DNA from: a virus
IMG/VR virus record: IMGVR_UViG_3300033144_007170
Coordinates: 1 to 64,000 of that record
Direction: 5' to 3' (one strand)
DNA length: 64,000 nt
The position numbers and the translations under genes were made by a program. The notes under the pieces were generated by a model. That model saw only the letters and a program-made list of their open reading frames with translations, did no database searches and was not told where the DNA came from. Shown piece by piece: positions 20,442 to 29,946 of the stretch. The stretch's first letter is position 1; the number at the start of each line of letters is the position of its first letter.

Positions 20442-22448
20442 TTAAATTATTCTTCCTTTATCAGTTCTTATTCTCCGCACTTCCGGTTTATTGGCCCCTA
20501 ATTTATTTTGTCCTTGGGGTCTATGGCCTTGGGTTTTCGGTCTCCCGCCTAACCCGTCCGAGGGCCTATACGAAGTGCGGGCGTGGGAGAATCTGTAAAC
20601 AACCCCCGCAACACAATCAGCTATATCTTTCGTACCGTCTGCGGGGTGATCTATCTTGCCGGTTTCGGGATCTCGAAGTAAATTCCTTATTTCTTTTAAT
20701 AATATAGGATGGTTAGGGTATAACATTCTCTCAGTAAGAATCGCAGTTTTGAAGTCGAGATAGGGTTGTGGGGTTCGATCTACACTTTGTACTGTACTGG
20801 ATATTCTATGGTTCCGAAAAGATTGCATCATCATTGCACTTTCATAGGAATCAAAAGTAACGAATGCAATGTTTAAATACCCTTTTAAAAATAAAATTAA
20901 ATCCCGTATCGAAAACAAATTTATTTCTCTATTCGGAGGAGGAACTATTGAAACAGCCCCGTCTATACAAAATATAGGTAGAATTTCACCCTCGGTAGTT
21001 TGAAGATCTTCAGATTTAGATTTTTGAAAATCAAATATTCGACCTATGCCTAACCCAGCACTATCCCCCGTAAGGGCTAAATCTATATGCGCCCCCATTT
21101 TTGTATGCGAGTCGAGGTGTTCTGATATATATTTCATATTTACCATAGATTCGCTTGTTTCAAACGCCCTTTGGTCCATTTCGTCAGCTACGAATAACTG
21201 TTGGCCCTCAAAAATTTCAGAATGTTTTTCTGCCGCCAAGGTAATCTTTTCAACATTCCGTATAAATTTGGACACACTGCCCACTGCGATTCCAGCTATA
21301 TCTCTTAGAGAACCTTCAAAATCATCCTCAAATCTCACTCTAAAATCGACTGGGGCTTCTATAATCTCCGCCCCTAAAGAAGGCTCTTCCTCTTTTGCCA
21401 AAATTTTACCCATAGTATTTTCATTAGGAAGTTCTATTCTAAAAGTTTCTTTGCTATACCTATCGCTCGGCAGAGATTCCCATTGTGCCATACTCATAAC
21501 AAAAGTAGTAACTTCTTGCCCAGCAGCTTTTTTAGCATTAACCTCCTGTATTTTTCTGTCTATAAAATTTCCAGGCTGACTGGCAGAACCAATAAGAAAC
21601 AATTTTCCCGGTATCTTACCCAAAATTAAAAATCGGGATTCTATACGACGAATAACTTGATTATAGGATGCAGCAGCTTGATCATAAATACCTTCTTTCC
21701 GCCCTATTTTTTTAGAGCTTTTTACTACAGGACGAAAAGAAAGCTCATCCTGAGCCCCCCCATAGATGTTTAGTCCCAGTGCCGCAGTATCCATACTGGA
21801 TAACGGCATTACTATTATATCATTGGGAAAATGTAATTTTGTTTTTATTTTAGGATCAAAAGGAAATTGTTTTGTGAAATAAGGACTTAAAGCTATACGA
21901 GCTTTAAATTGATTGAACATAACAGCTTTGGCTAACTCAATACTCGCCGATTGCATCATAAAAATTATTGAGGAGCCCGGAGCAAGTCCAAATTCCAACT
22001 GGGGAGAATAGTAAGAGGATAGATCATATATAATATAAGAAAGAGAAAGATCCGTGAAGTAATTTTTACCTGTCCCTATTCCCCCGCCTAAAATTACTTC
22101 ATGGTATTTATACGGATCTTCAAATAGCCTTTTTAATTCTGATAATATGGCGGGTCGAACAAAATCTTTTTGCCCCATATAATCAGAAGAGCATACAAAA
22201 GTTTCAATGTCTACAGGTTCAAATTTACGCCCAGGGCGGGCACCGAAATTTTCTATCCCGTGCTGCAATAAATGACGAAGAGAATAAATCAACTCATAGG
22301 CAAACTCCTGACTAATGTAATCCCCGGAGCGTACCTCAAGTCCGTTTCCTATTCTATTTGTTAATAATTTTTGTACAGAATTTGATACACCAGAGTCTTT
22401 CAGGGACTTTTCAATAAGATCAAGAACTACTAATTTCGATAATCTCAT
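20442..22448 (-). CDS. large terminase subunit
   Basis: About 668 residues, from ATG at MRLSKLVV inside the small terminase gene; longer frame starts at 22481-22487 are possible. ATPase Walker A GGGIGTGKNYF lies near residue 125; NIYGGAQDELSF is the Walker B/catalytic Glu. The C-terminal nuclease shows HIDLALTGDSAGLGIGR, AFVTFDSYESAMMM and DGTKDIADCVAGV, the three acidic motifs of TerL nucleases. It would cut and pump DNA into proheads with the small subunit encoded just upstream. Confidence 0.9.
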   Translation of the reverse strand: MRLSKLVVLDLIEKSLKDSGVSNSVQKLLTNRIGNGLEVRSGDYISQEFAYELIYSLRHLLQHGIENFGARPGRKFEPVDIETFVCSSDYMGQKDFVRPAILSELKRLFEDPYKYHEVILGGGIGTGKNYFTDLSLSYIIYDLSSYYSPQLEFGLAPGSSIIFMMQSASIELAKAVMFNQFKARIALSPYFTKQFPFDPKIKTKLHFPNDIIVMPLSSMDTAALGLNIYGGAQDELSFRPVVKSSKKIGRKEGIYDQAAASYNQVIRRIESRFLILGKIPGKLFLIGSASQPGNFIDRKIQEVNAKKAAGQEVTTFVMSMAQWESLPSDRYSKETFRIELPNENTMGKILAKEEEPSLGAEIIEAPVDFRVRFEDDFEGSLRDIAGIAVGSVSKFIRNVEKITLAAEKHSEIFEGQQLFVADEMDQRAFETSESMVNMKYISEHLDSHTKMGAHIDLALTGDSAGLGIGRIFDFQKSKSEDLQTTEGEILPIFCIDGAVSIVPPPNREINLFSIRDLILFLKGYLNIAFVTFDSYESAMMMQSFRNHRISSTVQSVDRTPQPYLDFKTAILTERMLYPNHPILLKEIRNLLRDPETGKIDHPADGTKDIADCVAGVVYRFSHARTSYRPSDGLGGRPKTQGHRPQGQNKLGANKPEVRRIRTDKGRII

Positions 22449-23115
22449 CGGATCTCTGCTGATCTTCGTTTCCGGGCTCATATGCAATTCTCGCTTTTTT
22501 ATTACCTTCTTTTAAATTCTCTAAAATATTACCTAATGCCTCTACTACAGAATCCTTCTCGCCGCCTATTTTATCCGTTAATAAAGAATGCCCTGATTCT
22601 ATATTAGCGTGTACAGATGCAATCCCCAGAGTCTTGGGCGCACGGTACACGAACCCCAAACCCTGTAAAGCTTCTATCAGTTCTTTTTCTATTTTCCAGG
22701 AAGTTGCATAATTACCTTCCTTTAACGCTTTTCTTGCGAGGTTCTTCCCTTTTTGGACTAATCTACCGGCTACTTCAAATAGATCTAAGCCCTTCATGAT
22801 ATGAGTCCGGTCTTCCGATAATATTTTTAAATCGTTGGATATAGTCCTAATAGTTACTTGAAATAGTCCGGCTATTTCGTCTTCAGTATATCCCTCAAGA
22901 CGTAAATAAGCTACCACGGGTCTTCTATCCTCTGCTTTAAGCTCCGAAGGTTGGATTGTCCCTTCTCTGATCATATTAACAACCTCGGCAGCATTTTTAT
23001 AGACTCTTTCTTCGTCAGGGGAATTTGGCTCTAACAGTTTTCCATATCTATTCTGAGCTTTTGTACTAAATTCACGAGGAGTCATAATATTAAGCTTATC
23101 GGATTTTTTTGACAT
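22420..23115 (-). CDS. small terminase subunit
   Basis: 231 residues. EDEIAGLFQVTIRTISNDLKI is a clear helix-turn-helix, followed by helices typical of small terminases and a charged C-terminus. It overlaps the large subunit by 29 bases and is next to it in the usual order. It would recognise the packaging site. Confidence 0.75.
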   Translation of the reverse strand: MSKKSDKLNIMTPREFSTKAQNRYGKLLEPNSPDEERVYKNAAEVVNMIREGTIQPSELKAEDRRPVVAYLRLEGYTEDEIAGLFQVTIRTISNDLKILSEDRTHIMKGLDLFEVAGRLVQKGKNLARKALKEGNYATSWKIEKELIEALQGLGFVYRAPKTLGIASVHANIESGHSLLTDKIGGEKDSVVEALGNILENLKEGNKKARIAYEPGNEDQQRSDEIIEISSS

Positions 23116-23173
23116 TTTGCTTTTATATCTCTCTACTTGTCTTAAAGTTTGTTATTTTATATCTACAAATAGA

Positions 23174-23599
23174 CTATACTATTTGTCGTTGCATCTTTTT
23201 GCTTAGGTTAAATCCTTGCCATATTAATTTTATCCTACCCCAAAAAGATAAATTAATATGATAAGAGATAAATTTCTTGTATTTTTCTATTTCCCTGCGC
23301 TGGTATTGTATATTATCCAGAAGATTCTCGTTTGCCTCTTTCATAGTCTTCCAAGCTTCCAAAGGAATACCCAATGCATTTCTTACTTGCTCTGAAAGAC
23401 CTATTGAAAAGCGTCTTCCGTCGGGAGTTATATAAATATCCGCATACACTATTTCTCTTTTAACTTCTATTTTAGTCGGCTCTTCCCCTGCTGTAACAGC
23501 CCTGAGAAAATCGGGGTTATCTATAGATTGGAGTTCAATACTACTTCTGTCTATCTCAGTTAAAATTACTTTCTCTACAAAAATATGAATATTTTTCAT
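23174..23599 (-). CDS. unknown 141-residue protein
   Basis: Beta-rich start (HIFVEKVILTEIDRSSIELQ), then a helix (ENLLDNIQYQRREIEKYKKF) and a WGRIKLIWQGFNLSK end. Not recognised. Confidence 0.5.
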   Translation of the reverse strand: MKNIHIFVEKVILTEIDRSSIELQSIDNPDFLRAVTAGEEPTKIEVKREIVYADIYITPDGRRFSIGLSEQVRNALGIPLEAWKTMKEANENLLDNIQYQRREIEKYKKFISYHINLSFWGRIKLIWQGFNLSKKMQRQIV

Positions 23600-23602
23600 A
23601 AT

Positions 23603-23869
23603 TTATCCTATTTTCCAACAGATTAAACATAGTTTTTCAAAGCCTGGATATATTTCTCTTCTTTTACATCTTTCGCATAATTTTATACCTTTTTTATTTT
23701 CTAAAGCTCCTCTATTGATATAATAGTGTCTATCCTTGCCTTTCGCTATGTCATAACATACAGAAGGGGGGATTCCAAGCCTCCGAGATACCGCCCAAGG
23801 CTTCATTCCTTTTTTTAATAATCGCTTGATGGCTTTTTGGTCTACCGAAATATGCTGTATAGTACTCAT
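23603..23869 (-). CDS. HTH and zinc-finger protein
   Basis: 88 residues. AIKRLLKKGMKPWAVSRRLG is a helix-turn-helix beginning and CERCKRREIYPGFEKLCLIC gives two CxxC pairs. A small DNA-binding regulator is likely. It sits upstream of the terminase genes. Confidence 0.65.
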   Translation of the reverse strand: MSTIQHISVDQKAIKRLLKKGMKPWAVSRRLGIPPSVCYDIAKGKDRHYYINRGALENKKGIKLCERCKRREIYPGFEKLCLICWKIG

Positions 23870-23870
23870 A

Positions 23871-24605
23871 TTAAGAATTCTCTTCTTTATTTTCTTCAGA
23901 AATTATTAAAGTTACTCCATAATTTCGTTTACAAAAATCTATTATTCCTTGTAGGGAGGTTTGACTTGTTTCTCCTTCGTTAGCCATAGCCCATTCCTGC
24001 GCTATATACTCAAGCGCAGAACTTGTACTTTCTGTATTAAGTCTTTTTTTAGCCTCGTCTATTGCGTCTAAAATAACAGAGGCTTCCGATGCAGAACATT
24101 CCGCTATAAACCTATGGGTTTCGGGCTTTGAAAGTACTACCGTACCGTTCTCAATTAATTGTTCTTTTAGGCCTCTAACACTTTGGCCATCCGCTATACT
24201 CAATAAAGAATCTACGTTCTTAGAAGTTATATGAGGCAAAAGTTCTCTCATTTTACCCCAGCCGAGTTGCTTTGCCCTCACCATAGAGATATTGTGCTCC
24301 TTCATCTTGGAAATTATATTTACAGAAGTCATTGCAGAACGATAGCCTACATCTAATTCAGATTCGGTGTATTTTTCAAAAGAAACAAATCCAAATTCCC
24401 TCCATTGTTCTTTGTGATAGATAAGGTGTAAAACTTCTGCAAGTTCTATAGCAGTTTGATTCATACTGCCTCGCAAAGATAGAGCTTTAGATCTCACCTC
24501 ATCGGGCGCTAAAGTAGCTATATCTATGCAATTATCTTCCTGTAATTCGTTTTTGGTCTTCGGGTCATCTTGTTCTGTCATATTTGTAATAACATCCACT
24601 TTCAA
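23871..24605 (-). CDS. DUF3102-like/ParB-like DNA-binding candidate
   Basis: 244 residues, TTG start just after AAAGGAGAC. The middle (SFEKYTESELDVGYRSAMTS; MRELLPHITSKNVDSLLSIA) resembles DUF3102-type phage and plasmid proteins, with ParB-like helices. ParB's CTPase motifs are not visible. It is one candidate for the protein that reads the scattered TGAACWCGTGTKCA sites, which is an inference only. Confidence 0.45.
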   Translation of the reverse strand: MKVDVITNMTEQDDPKTKNELQEDNCIDIATLAPDEVRSKALSLRGSMNQTAIELAEVLHLIYHKEQWREFGFVSFEKYTESELDVGYRSAMTSVNIISKMKEHNISMVRAKQLGWGKMRELLPHITSKNVDSLLSIADGQSVRGLKEQLIENGTVVLSKPETHRFIAECSASEASVILDAIDEAKKRLNTESTSSALEYIAQEWAMANEGETSQTSLQGIIDFCKRNYGVTLIISEENKEENS

Positions 24606-24763
24606 GTCTCCTTTTTACAAAAAATACTATCCCAATTCCTAAAAATCCACAATATGCCAAATATAAAAATCCAAATTTGTGCTATTCCCCTCCCAAAACC
24701 CACAGCCAAAAAAATTATAAAGACAGATACCCCACATAAGATAGATTTGATATCAATTCTCAT
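24602..24763 (-). CDS. 53-residue membrane protein
   Basis: Two hydrophobic helices (SVFIIFLAVGFG and IWIFIFGILWIF) joined by an Arg turn. It starts at a TAATG overlap with the AAA+ gene and ends in the start of the next, so it belongs to that operon. Confidence 0.55.
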   Translation of the reverse strand: MRIDIKSILCGVSVFIIFLAVGFGRGIAQIWIFIFGILWIFRNWDSIFCKKET

Positions 24764-26316
24764 TAGGTCTTTCGTATCTTTCTTGTTTTCTCTAAAATAT
24801 TATTGGTTGCCGATTGTTTTGATACCTGCCGAGTGCGGGTTGTTATCCATTCCCGTATTGCTGCTATCTTTTCTTTCTGAGATTCACTTTGCGGTATCGT
24901 TTCTTTTATAGAATTTAAAATATCCTCTGTTGTAAACTCCCGTACCCCCTCAGAAAAAGCAGTTGCCATTGCATCCTCGATAGCCGCTTCTATCTCGGCC
25001 CCGGTGAATCTATCGGATTGACGGGCTAAAAGCGCACAATCGTAATCTACAATATCTCGATTTCTTTTTTGGATATGTATAGCAAATATTTCTTCTCTCT
25101 CAGAACAAACAGGTAAATCTACACCAAATATTTCGTCAAATCTACCTTTTCGCATTAATTCAGGAGAAATTAAATCAACATTATTTGTTGTAGCAGTCAC
25201 ATACACCGGACGAGTTTTTTCTTGCATCCACGTCAAAATAGTTTGTATAACTCTTGCGCTGGATTCAGAGCCCCCCCCTCCAGAAGATCCGGATACAGCC
25301 ATAGATTTATCTATTTCCTCTATGCGTAAAACACAAGGCGCCGCTGCTTCCGCTACTCGGAATGCTTGACGTACTGCGCTCTCAGACTGCCCCTGCCATT
25401 TACGAAACACTTTTCCTACATCAAAAGAAATCAAAGGTAACCCAAAAATAGAAGCCAATACTTCACAACATAAACTCTTACCGCATCCAGCAAGCCCGCA
25501 AAAAAGCACCCCTTTAGGAAAGCTAAGTCCGTATCTTATAGCCTCCGGATTGAAAGCATTCTTTCTTTTTTCCGCCCAAGGCTTAAATTGATTGAAACCG
25601 CCCAAAGTATTTGAATTTTCTCGTACCGGTATTAATTCCAGTACATCCGATTGTTTTATAACTTGTTCTTTTTCAGCATAAATAGTTTGAATGTCTATAG
25701 ACTTTGTTTTTACGATAGATAAAGCAAACGCATTCTCTCCTTGAATTGCAGTCATTCCGAGAGCGGCATCGGAAGCTTTCTCAAGTAAAACATCCTGGTC
25801 TTTTTTATTTTTAGGTAAGTCCATCCCTTCTTTATAATTAGATGCCATTTCAGAAAAAAGGGAATAGAAAAACTCTTTTTTGGGCAAGGGATAATCGTAT
25901 ACGGTGACCAAATCTTTTATCTCAGGCGGAAATTCAAGCTCGGCCCCTATTAAAATAATATAGGAACCTTTTATGCGGCAAATCATTGCCGCATCTTTTA
26001 GATTTTGAATCGCCAAGAAATTTGAAATGAATTGTCGGATATTGTGAAGGATTAGAACCCCGGTATCTTCGGAAGCAGTAAGATAAGTCAAAGCACTGCC
26101 CATATCTTTTATATTTTTTATATCGGGATTTTGATAGGCGGTCCCGTTTATTATAAGTCCCTTATTTGCCGACCATTCCCCTACCCAGCAATCAGATAAA
26201 TTAGCCTTCTCAGTGGCTTCCATTATATATTTTACCGCTCTGCTATCCTCAGAAGTACGGACATAGATTAAAGGAACACAGGCTTTTAAATAATGTTCTA
26301 ATTTTGTCTCGACCAT
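24763..26316 (-). CDS. Ycf46-like AAA+ ATPase
   Basis: 517 residues. The Walker A GLAGCGKSLCCEVLAS is near residue 275, the Walker B is CVLRIEEID, and the second region contains MRKGRFDEIFGVDLP and ITTRTRQ. The N-terminal 250 residues, with VPLIYVRTSEDSRAVKYI, and the C-terminal motifs match the chloroplast/cyanobacterial Ycf46 type. Its partners DUF1257 (Ycf35-like) and DUF2997 lie at 42.5-43.1 kb. Function in phages is unknown. Confidence 0.8.
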   Translation of the reverse strand: MVETKLEHYLKACVPLIYVRTSEDSRAVKYIMEATEKANLSDCWVGEWSANKGLIINGTAYQNPDIKNIKDMGSALTYLTASEDTGVLILHNIRQFISNFLAIQNLKDAAMICRIKGSYIILIGAELEFPPEIKDLVTVYDYPLPKKEFFYSLFSEMASNYKEGMDLPKNKKDQDVLLEKASDAALGMTAIQGENAFALSIVKTKSIDIQTIYAEKEQVIKQSDVLELIPVRENSNTLGGFNQFKPWAEKRKNAFNPEAIRYGLSFPKGVLFCGLAGCGKSLCCEVLASIFGLPLISFDVGKVFRKWQGQSESAVRQAFRVAEAAAPCVLRIEEIDKSMAVSGSSGGGGSESSARVIQTILTWMQEKTRPVYVTATTNNVDLISPELMRKGRFDEIFGVDLPVCSEREEIFAIHIQKRNRDIVDYDCALLARQSDRFTGAEIEAAIEDAMATAFSEGVREFTTEDILNSIKETIPQSESQKEKIAAIREWITTRTRQVSKQSATNNILEKTRKIRKT

Positions 26317-26337
26317 AATTTCTATGTCCTCTCTAAA

Positions 26338-26553
26338 TTATTTCCATCGTAACCCATGCTGCGCCAAGCCTGTACATAATAGAGCCATCACCAAGGTCGC
26401 TAGGCCTCCCATTAAACCTGATGTCCAACAAAATATACGATCAAATCTCAAAGAATAACGGGCTGTAGCAGAGAATTCTTTCTGTACATAGGCAAGAAGA
26501 ATACCTGCCGCAAATACCCCACAAATAACATGAACAATTATATAATAAATCAT
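26338..26553 (-). CDS. 71-residue two-helix membrane protein
   Basis: MIYYIIVHVICGVFAAGILL and GLMGGLATLVMALLCTGLA are hydrophobic helices flanking a polar loop with Arg. It is placed just upstream of the AAA+ gene. Not recognised. Confidence 0.55.
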   Translation of the reverse strand: MIYYIIVHVICGVFAAGILLAYVQKEFSATARYSLRFDRIFCWTSGLMGGLATLVMALLCTGLAQHGLRWK

Positions 26554-26571
26554 TTCGACCCCTCTTTTTTC

Positions 26572-26790
26572 TTACTCTTCACAAGAAAGTTCTGTAAGTA
26601 CTGTATTTCTTAAAGAACTTTCTTGGAGTACCCCGTCCTCAAATTCGACCACTGCCATAGGACCGGCGGAATCGCTTCCTGCGAAAATCCCATGAATGAA
26701 ACAATTTCTTTGTTTTTCCTTTATAGTGCCGAAAGGAATAGTGGGATCATATTCAACATAACTTTTAACATACCCTTTCCGTGGTTTCAT
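26572..26790 (-). CDS. unknown 72-residue protein
   Basis: ATG at MKPRKGYVKS after AGGAGG. Short beta-rich protein (AVVEFEDGVLQESSLRNTVL). Not recognised. Confidence 0.5.
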   Translation of the reverse strand: MKPRKGYVKSYVEYDPTIPFGTIKEKQRNCFIHGIFAGSDSAGPMAVVEFEDGVLQESSLRNTVLTELSCEE

Positions 26791-26852
26791 TTTTCCTCCT
26801 GTTATTCTCTTTTTTCTAATCTGCATATCCCTGTAAAGTTTTTATATAGCAA

Positions 26853-27329
26853 TTAAGCCTTTTCTAATCCTTCCCCATAAGTAAGAATCCCAAGAGCATC
26901 CGCAATATTTAAAGTTACTTTAATCTCTGGATACAAGGCTTGGGCTTTCCTTTTAATTAAATTTTTTCGTCGGGCTTTTCGCTGATATGCTGTCATGGAT
27001 GTTGGGTATTTTTGTTTGCCTATAAAATATTGCATCCATTTGGAGGGCGGGGGCCAATGGTGTTTAATATTAAGCGCAAGCAATGCCATTTCAAGATTAC
27101 CTACATGACGAGCAAAAGTAGCCGCAGCGGGGCCTGAATTGCCTTTTACATAACCTCCCACTTTTTCAATATAGCATACAACTTCTTCATACCCATCGGC
27201 TTTATACACAAGATCGTATAAAAAATCATAAATATCTTTAGGGGTCGAGGGCATTTTCTCCGCTCTTGTCTCTCCTAAAAAGCTCCATGCAATTCCGCCG
27301 CTTTTTCCCGGATCTATTCCTATAATCAC
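26853..27329 (-). CDS. RuvC-like Holliday junction resolvase
   Basis: 158 residues from the GTG after AAGGGGG; the frame open to 27365 would overlap the upstream stop. VIIGIDPGKSGG, VVCYIEKVGG and LNIADALGIL are the three acidic RuvC/RNase H-fold motifs (D, E, DxxD). RuvC-type resolvases cut branched DNA; phages use them to debranch replicating DNA. Confidence 0.85.
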   Translation of the reverse strand: MIIGIDPGKSGGIAWSFLGETRAEKMPSTPKDIYDFLYDLVYKADGYEEVVCYIEKVGGYVKGNSGPAAATFARHVGNLEMALLALNIKHHWPPPSKWMQYFIGKQKYPTSMTAYQRKARRKNLIKRKAQALYPEIKVTLNIADALGILTYGEGLEKA

Positions 27330-27365
27330 CTTAAACCCCCTTCTTCGATTGGCCAGAAGCGCCAA

Positions 27366-27734
27366 TTATAGTTTCGGAGGTAATTGCGTTATACGTAACG
27401 CCCATAAACCATCCTCTCTCTCCCTCCATTCCCCCGCAGTGATCGATTTACCATCATCTGTTTCTACTTCCACAAACCGACCTGCATTGGGATTCGGAGG
27501 GCCGTCAAAAATAATGTTAATTGGTTGATCCATGATATTTCTCCTTTCTGGCCCCGCCATCATATCGTAGGCCCATCCGCAGAGTGCCTCCGAACAAATT
27601 CTCGGAAATTTAGCATTGACGCAAAAAGAGCATTGTTGTCCGGATTTTGATTCAAAATGAAGCCATACTTTATCGGGCTTTCCACTTAATTCTACTCCAT
27701 CGCACACCTTGTATAACGTATCTTTATTTTCCAT
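27366..27734 (-). CDS. unknown 122-residue protein
   Basis: Start at MENKDTLYKV because the longer frame runs through the promoter. Cys-containing beta protein (WLHFESKSGQQCSFCVNAKF). Ends ITQLPPKL just before the RuvC-like gene. Not recognised. Confidence 0.5.
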   Translation of the reverse strand: MENKDTLYKVCDGVELSGKPDKVWLHFESKSGQQCSFCVNAKFPRICSEALCGWAYDMMAGPERRNIMDQPINIIFDGPPNPNAGRFVEVETDDGKSITAGEWREREDGLWALRITQLPPKL

Positions 27735-27759
27735 TTTTCCTCCTTTTAAATTTAAAATA

Positions 27760-27788
27760 AAGATAGCATAGATAAAATCCAAAGTCAA
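27760..27788 (-). promoter_or_regulatory. sigma-70-type promoter
   Basis: TTGACT, 17 bp, TATCTT with TG upstream of the -10. It transcribes from 27734 through the RuvC-like, AAA+ and terminase genes. Confidence 0.7.
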
Positions 27789-28000
27789 CAATTAAAAATC
27801 TTTTTTATTTTTTCGACTGTTTGTTGTCTTTTTTGTTTTCTTCTTAAAGCCATAGCAAAAACCTTTTTGCGCTTTTCTATTTTTCCGCAATAGAAACATA
27901 TAAAGTTATCTTTATTTAAAGGATCTTTTTTCCAAGAACGGCACTTAAATATTTTACATCCAATTCCTTGCAAAATTCCATATAATTTATTTGAAATCAT
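27785..28000 (-). CDS. unknown basic protein
   Basis: 71 residues, one FICFYCGKIEKR Cys pair and a Lys/Arg-rich stretch (RRKQKRQQTVEKIKKI). Suggests nucleic-acid binding. The end overlaps the promoter. Confidence 0.5.
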   Translation of the reverse strand: MISNKLYGILQGIGCKIFKCRSWKKDPLNKDNFICFYCGKIEKRKKVFAMALRRKQKRQQTVEKIKKIFNC

Positions 28001-28844
28001 TTCTATCCCCCAATTCCTTGCATTGCACTATAAAAGGACAATTTTTATCTTTACAGTTTATACGCCTTGGTGGAATTTTATCTTCGTCGATCCCTTTTTT
28101 TATCTGCATTAAAAGTTCTGTAATAGTTTCTTCGAGAGTCGGAGTTAATACTACTTTAATTGTTCGGATAGGGGCTTTGTAAGACATTTTTTTTGAGATG
28201 TAAAAAAGATACCCCGTAGTCGTATCTACATTTTTAGGCAGGGACTCATCATATTTAGCGGATAATAAATAAGTAGCGAGTTGCATTATATCGTTCCCCC
28301 TCGGTTCTACTTTATCATCCGCAACTCCTTTGATATCCCCCATTCTATAACGAACAGGATTCCCTATAGGTAAAAATAAATCTATATGGCCGCTTAAATA
28401 AAAAGGATTATCGAGAATAAAAGAATGTTCCCTGTATTGAATAGCTCTATTAGAGGCCCCGCATCCCGGACATCCGCCTTTCGGTCTTACCCCAAAATTA
28501 AATTCGTACCCGCATCCCAAACAATGCCACCGCCCTATAATATTTGGGAATAACGATTTATTATTTTGAAAATAATGGTGTATTGCAGTTCCTATATTAA
28601 AAATTATGCGTAATGGATTATGTATAAATTCGGATTTTTTTATATTGCTATTCATACCCAAAACCCATTCCCGGGAACACAGAGAACCTATTTGAGAACA
28701 TCTGGGATAGTCATAATAGAATTCTTTAGTCTCCCCCGTAATCTTACATAATGCTTTTGTTAAAGCTACTGGATCTTTTATATTATCTACTGAAAGCGGT
28801 GGGTATGCCCCCTCTACTCTTACCATTCTGCTCATAAATTTCAT
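27987..28844 (-). CDS. Cas4/RecB-like PD-(D/E)XK nuclease with zinc ribbon
   Basis: 285 residues. IGSLCSREWVLG gives the single upstream Cys, GTAIHHYF the helix with His, SGHIDLFLPIG and RYRMGDIKGV the PD-(D/E)XK core, and CKDKNCPFIVQC the C-terminal Cys set that with the first Cys holds a 4Fe-4S cluster in Cas4. A CxxC...CPGC ribbon is inserted near residue 105-125. Likely a 5'-3' exonuclease for recombination. Confidence 0.8.
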   Translation of the reverse strand: MKFMSRMVRVEGAYPPLSVDNIKDPVALTKALCKITGETKEFYYDYPRCSQIGSLCSREWVLGMNSNIKKSEFIHNPLRIIFNIGTAIHHYFQNNKSLFPNIIGRWHCLGCGYEFNFGVRPKGGCPGCGASNRAIQYREHSFILDNPFYLSGHIDLFLPIGNPVRYRMGDIKGVADDKVEPRGNDIMQLATYLLSAKYDESLPKNVDTTTGYLFYISKKMSYKAPIRTIKVVLTPTLEETITELLMQIKKGIDEDKIPPRRINCKDKNCPFIVQCKELGDRNDFK

Positions 28845-29341
28845 TATTTACAGATCCTTTCCAAATCTACGGTTTTTCTCTTAGGGAGATATCCGATTAA
28901 ATAATGTACTATTTTATTAGATTTATTTGGGGATAATCTCGGTAATGTATTGGGGGGTATTTCGCAATTAGGAATAGTAGCGGATTCCGTCCCAAAGGAA
29001 CAATACTTTCGGGGGCGGGGTCCGTAAGTAAGGTCGTCTTCTCTCATAGCATATACAGCTATGCCTTTCCCTTCGTCCCTCCAGCTCTCCATCTGCTCTC
29101 TGTATAATTCAGGTATTTCAGTTTCCTCCAAAGATTTATAGGTTAAGCATCCGTATTTATTTATTTCTTCTATCTCCCCTAAAGCTTTATCTGATATTAC
29201 CCAAGAAGAATAACTACTCTGGCAAGAGGTATGTTTGCATAATTCAAAATTAGAGCATACCCTACCTTGAGTATCTCTTATTTCTCTTAAAGCCTTTACC
29301 GCTATTCTTAATTTTTCTCGGTAATCTATAGATTGTTTCAT
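28844..29341 (-). CDS. unknown 165-residue protein
   Basis: A Cys-containing region (VCSNFELCKHTSC) and a basic second half. Starts after AGATAAATAC and overlaps the Cas4-like stop. Not recognised. Confidence 0.5.
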   Translation of the reverse strand: MKQSIDYREKLRIAVKALREIRDTQGRVCSNFELCKHTSCQSSYSSWVISDKALGEIEEINKYGCLTYKSLEETEIPELYREQMESWRDEGKGIAVYAMREDDLTYGPRPRKYCSFGTESATIPNCEIPPNTLPRLSPNKSNKIVHYLIGYLPKRKTVDLERICK

Positions 29342-29354
29342 GTATTTATCTAAA

Positions 29355-29561
29355 TTATCTACTTCTATCTAAAGTTCTCTGTACTTGTCGCATAGCCCGA
29401 TCAAGATGTTCCATTTCCATATTATCTATCACAGTTTTCATTGGTAAGTCTAAATTTCCTTTTGCATACATTCTTTTGAACATAAGTTTTTGTTTTTCAG
29501 TACATTTAGCCAAATTTCTCCTTAAATCCTGTTTTGCGTAATCTTGCAATTTCTTATTCAT
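29355..29561 (-). CDS. small helical protein
   Basis: 68 residues from MNKKLQDYAKQDLRR, preferred over the ATG three codons earlier. All helical and basic (EKQKLMFKRMYAKGN). Not recognised. Confidence 0.5.
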   Translation of the reverse strand: MNKKLQDYAKQDLRRNLAKCTEKQKLMFKRMYAKGNLDLPMKTVIDNMEMEHLDRAMRQVQRTLDRSR

Positions 29562-29700
29562 ATAAAACATCTTCCATAACTTTATTTATGGCTAAAGTTA
29601 TCTTAGCCCTCGTAGTAGGATCTTGTTTTAATTCATTCACCTTTTTTTCTAATTCCCCACTCATTTTACTAATAAGTACCTTCGCTAATTTATTATGCAA
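29554..29700 (-). CDS. 48-residue helical protein
   Basis: TTG start is the first possible in frame, or the internal ATG. Helical (HNKLAKVLISKMSGELEKKV; KITLAINKVMEDVLYE). It overlaps the start of the next gene. Not recognised. Confidence 0.45.
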   Translation of the reverse strand: MHNKLAKVLISKMSGELEKKVNELKQDPTTRAKITLAINKVMEDVLYE

Positions 29701-29730
29701 AGCATCTTTGATGCTATTTTTAGAATTCCT

Positions 29731-29946
29731 CTAAATAGCTTCTTTAAAAAGTAAAGACCATTCTCCCACATAGTATAAACCTCTGGGACCCCGCCCAGTA
29801 GTATAATAATTCGGAATTTTATCCCTGCCGTCTATAGATACAGCTTCCCCTTTTTTGTTTAATATATATTGTACTCTGGTAAATTCACTCTGTATTCCCC
29901 TACAATTGCCGTTTTTAAGTTCTATTAAAGCTTCTTTTATTTTCAT
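29731..29946 (-). CDS. unknown 71-residue protein
   Basis: Starts in the end of the nuclease gene. Has KIPNYYTTGRGPRGLYYVGEW, a small basic beta protein. Not recognised. Confidence 0.5.
   Translation of the reverse strand: MKIKEALIELKNGNCRGIQSEFTRVQYILNKKGEAVSIDGRDKIPNYYTTGRGPRGLYYVGEWSLLFKEAI

Noticed and set aside
21046-21579. 177-codon plus-strand frame inside the terminase
   Set aside because: It is antisense to a clearly recognised TerL and lacks a ribosome site or recognisable domain.
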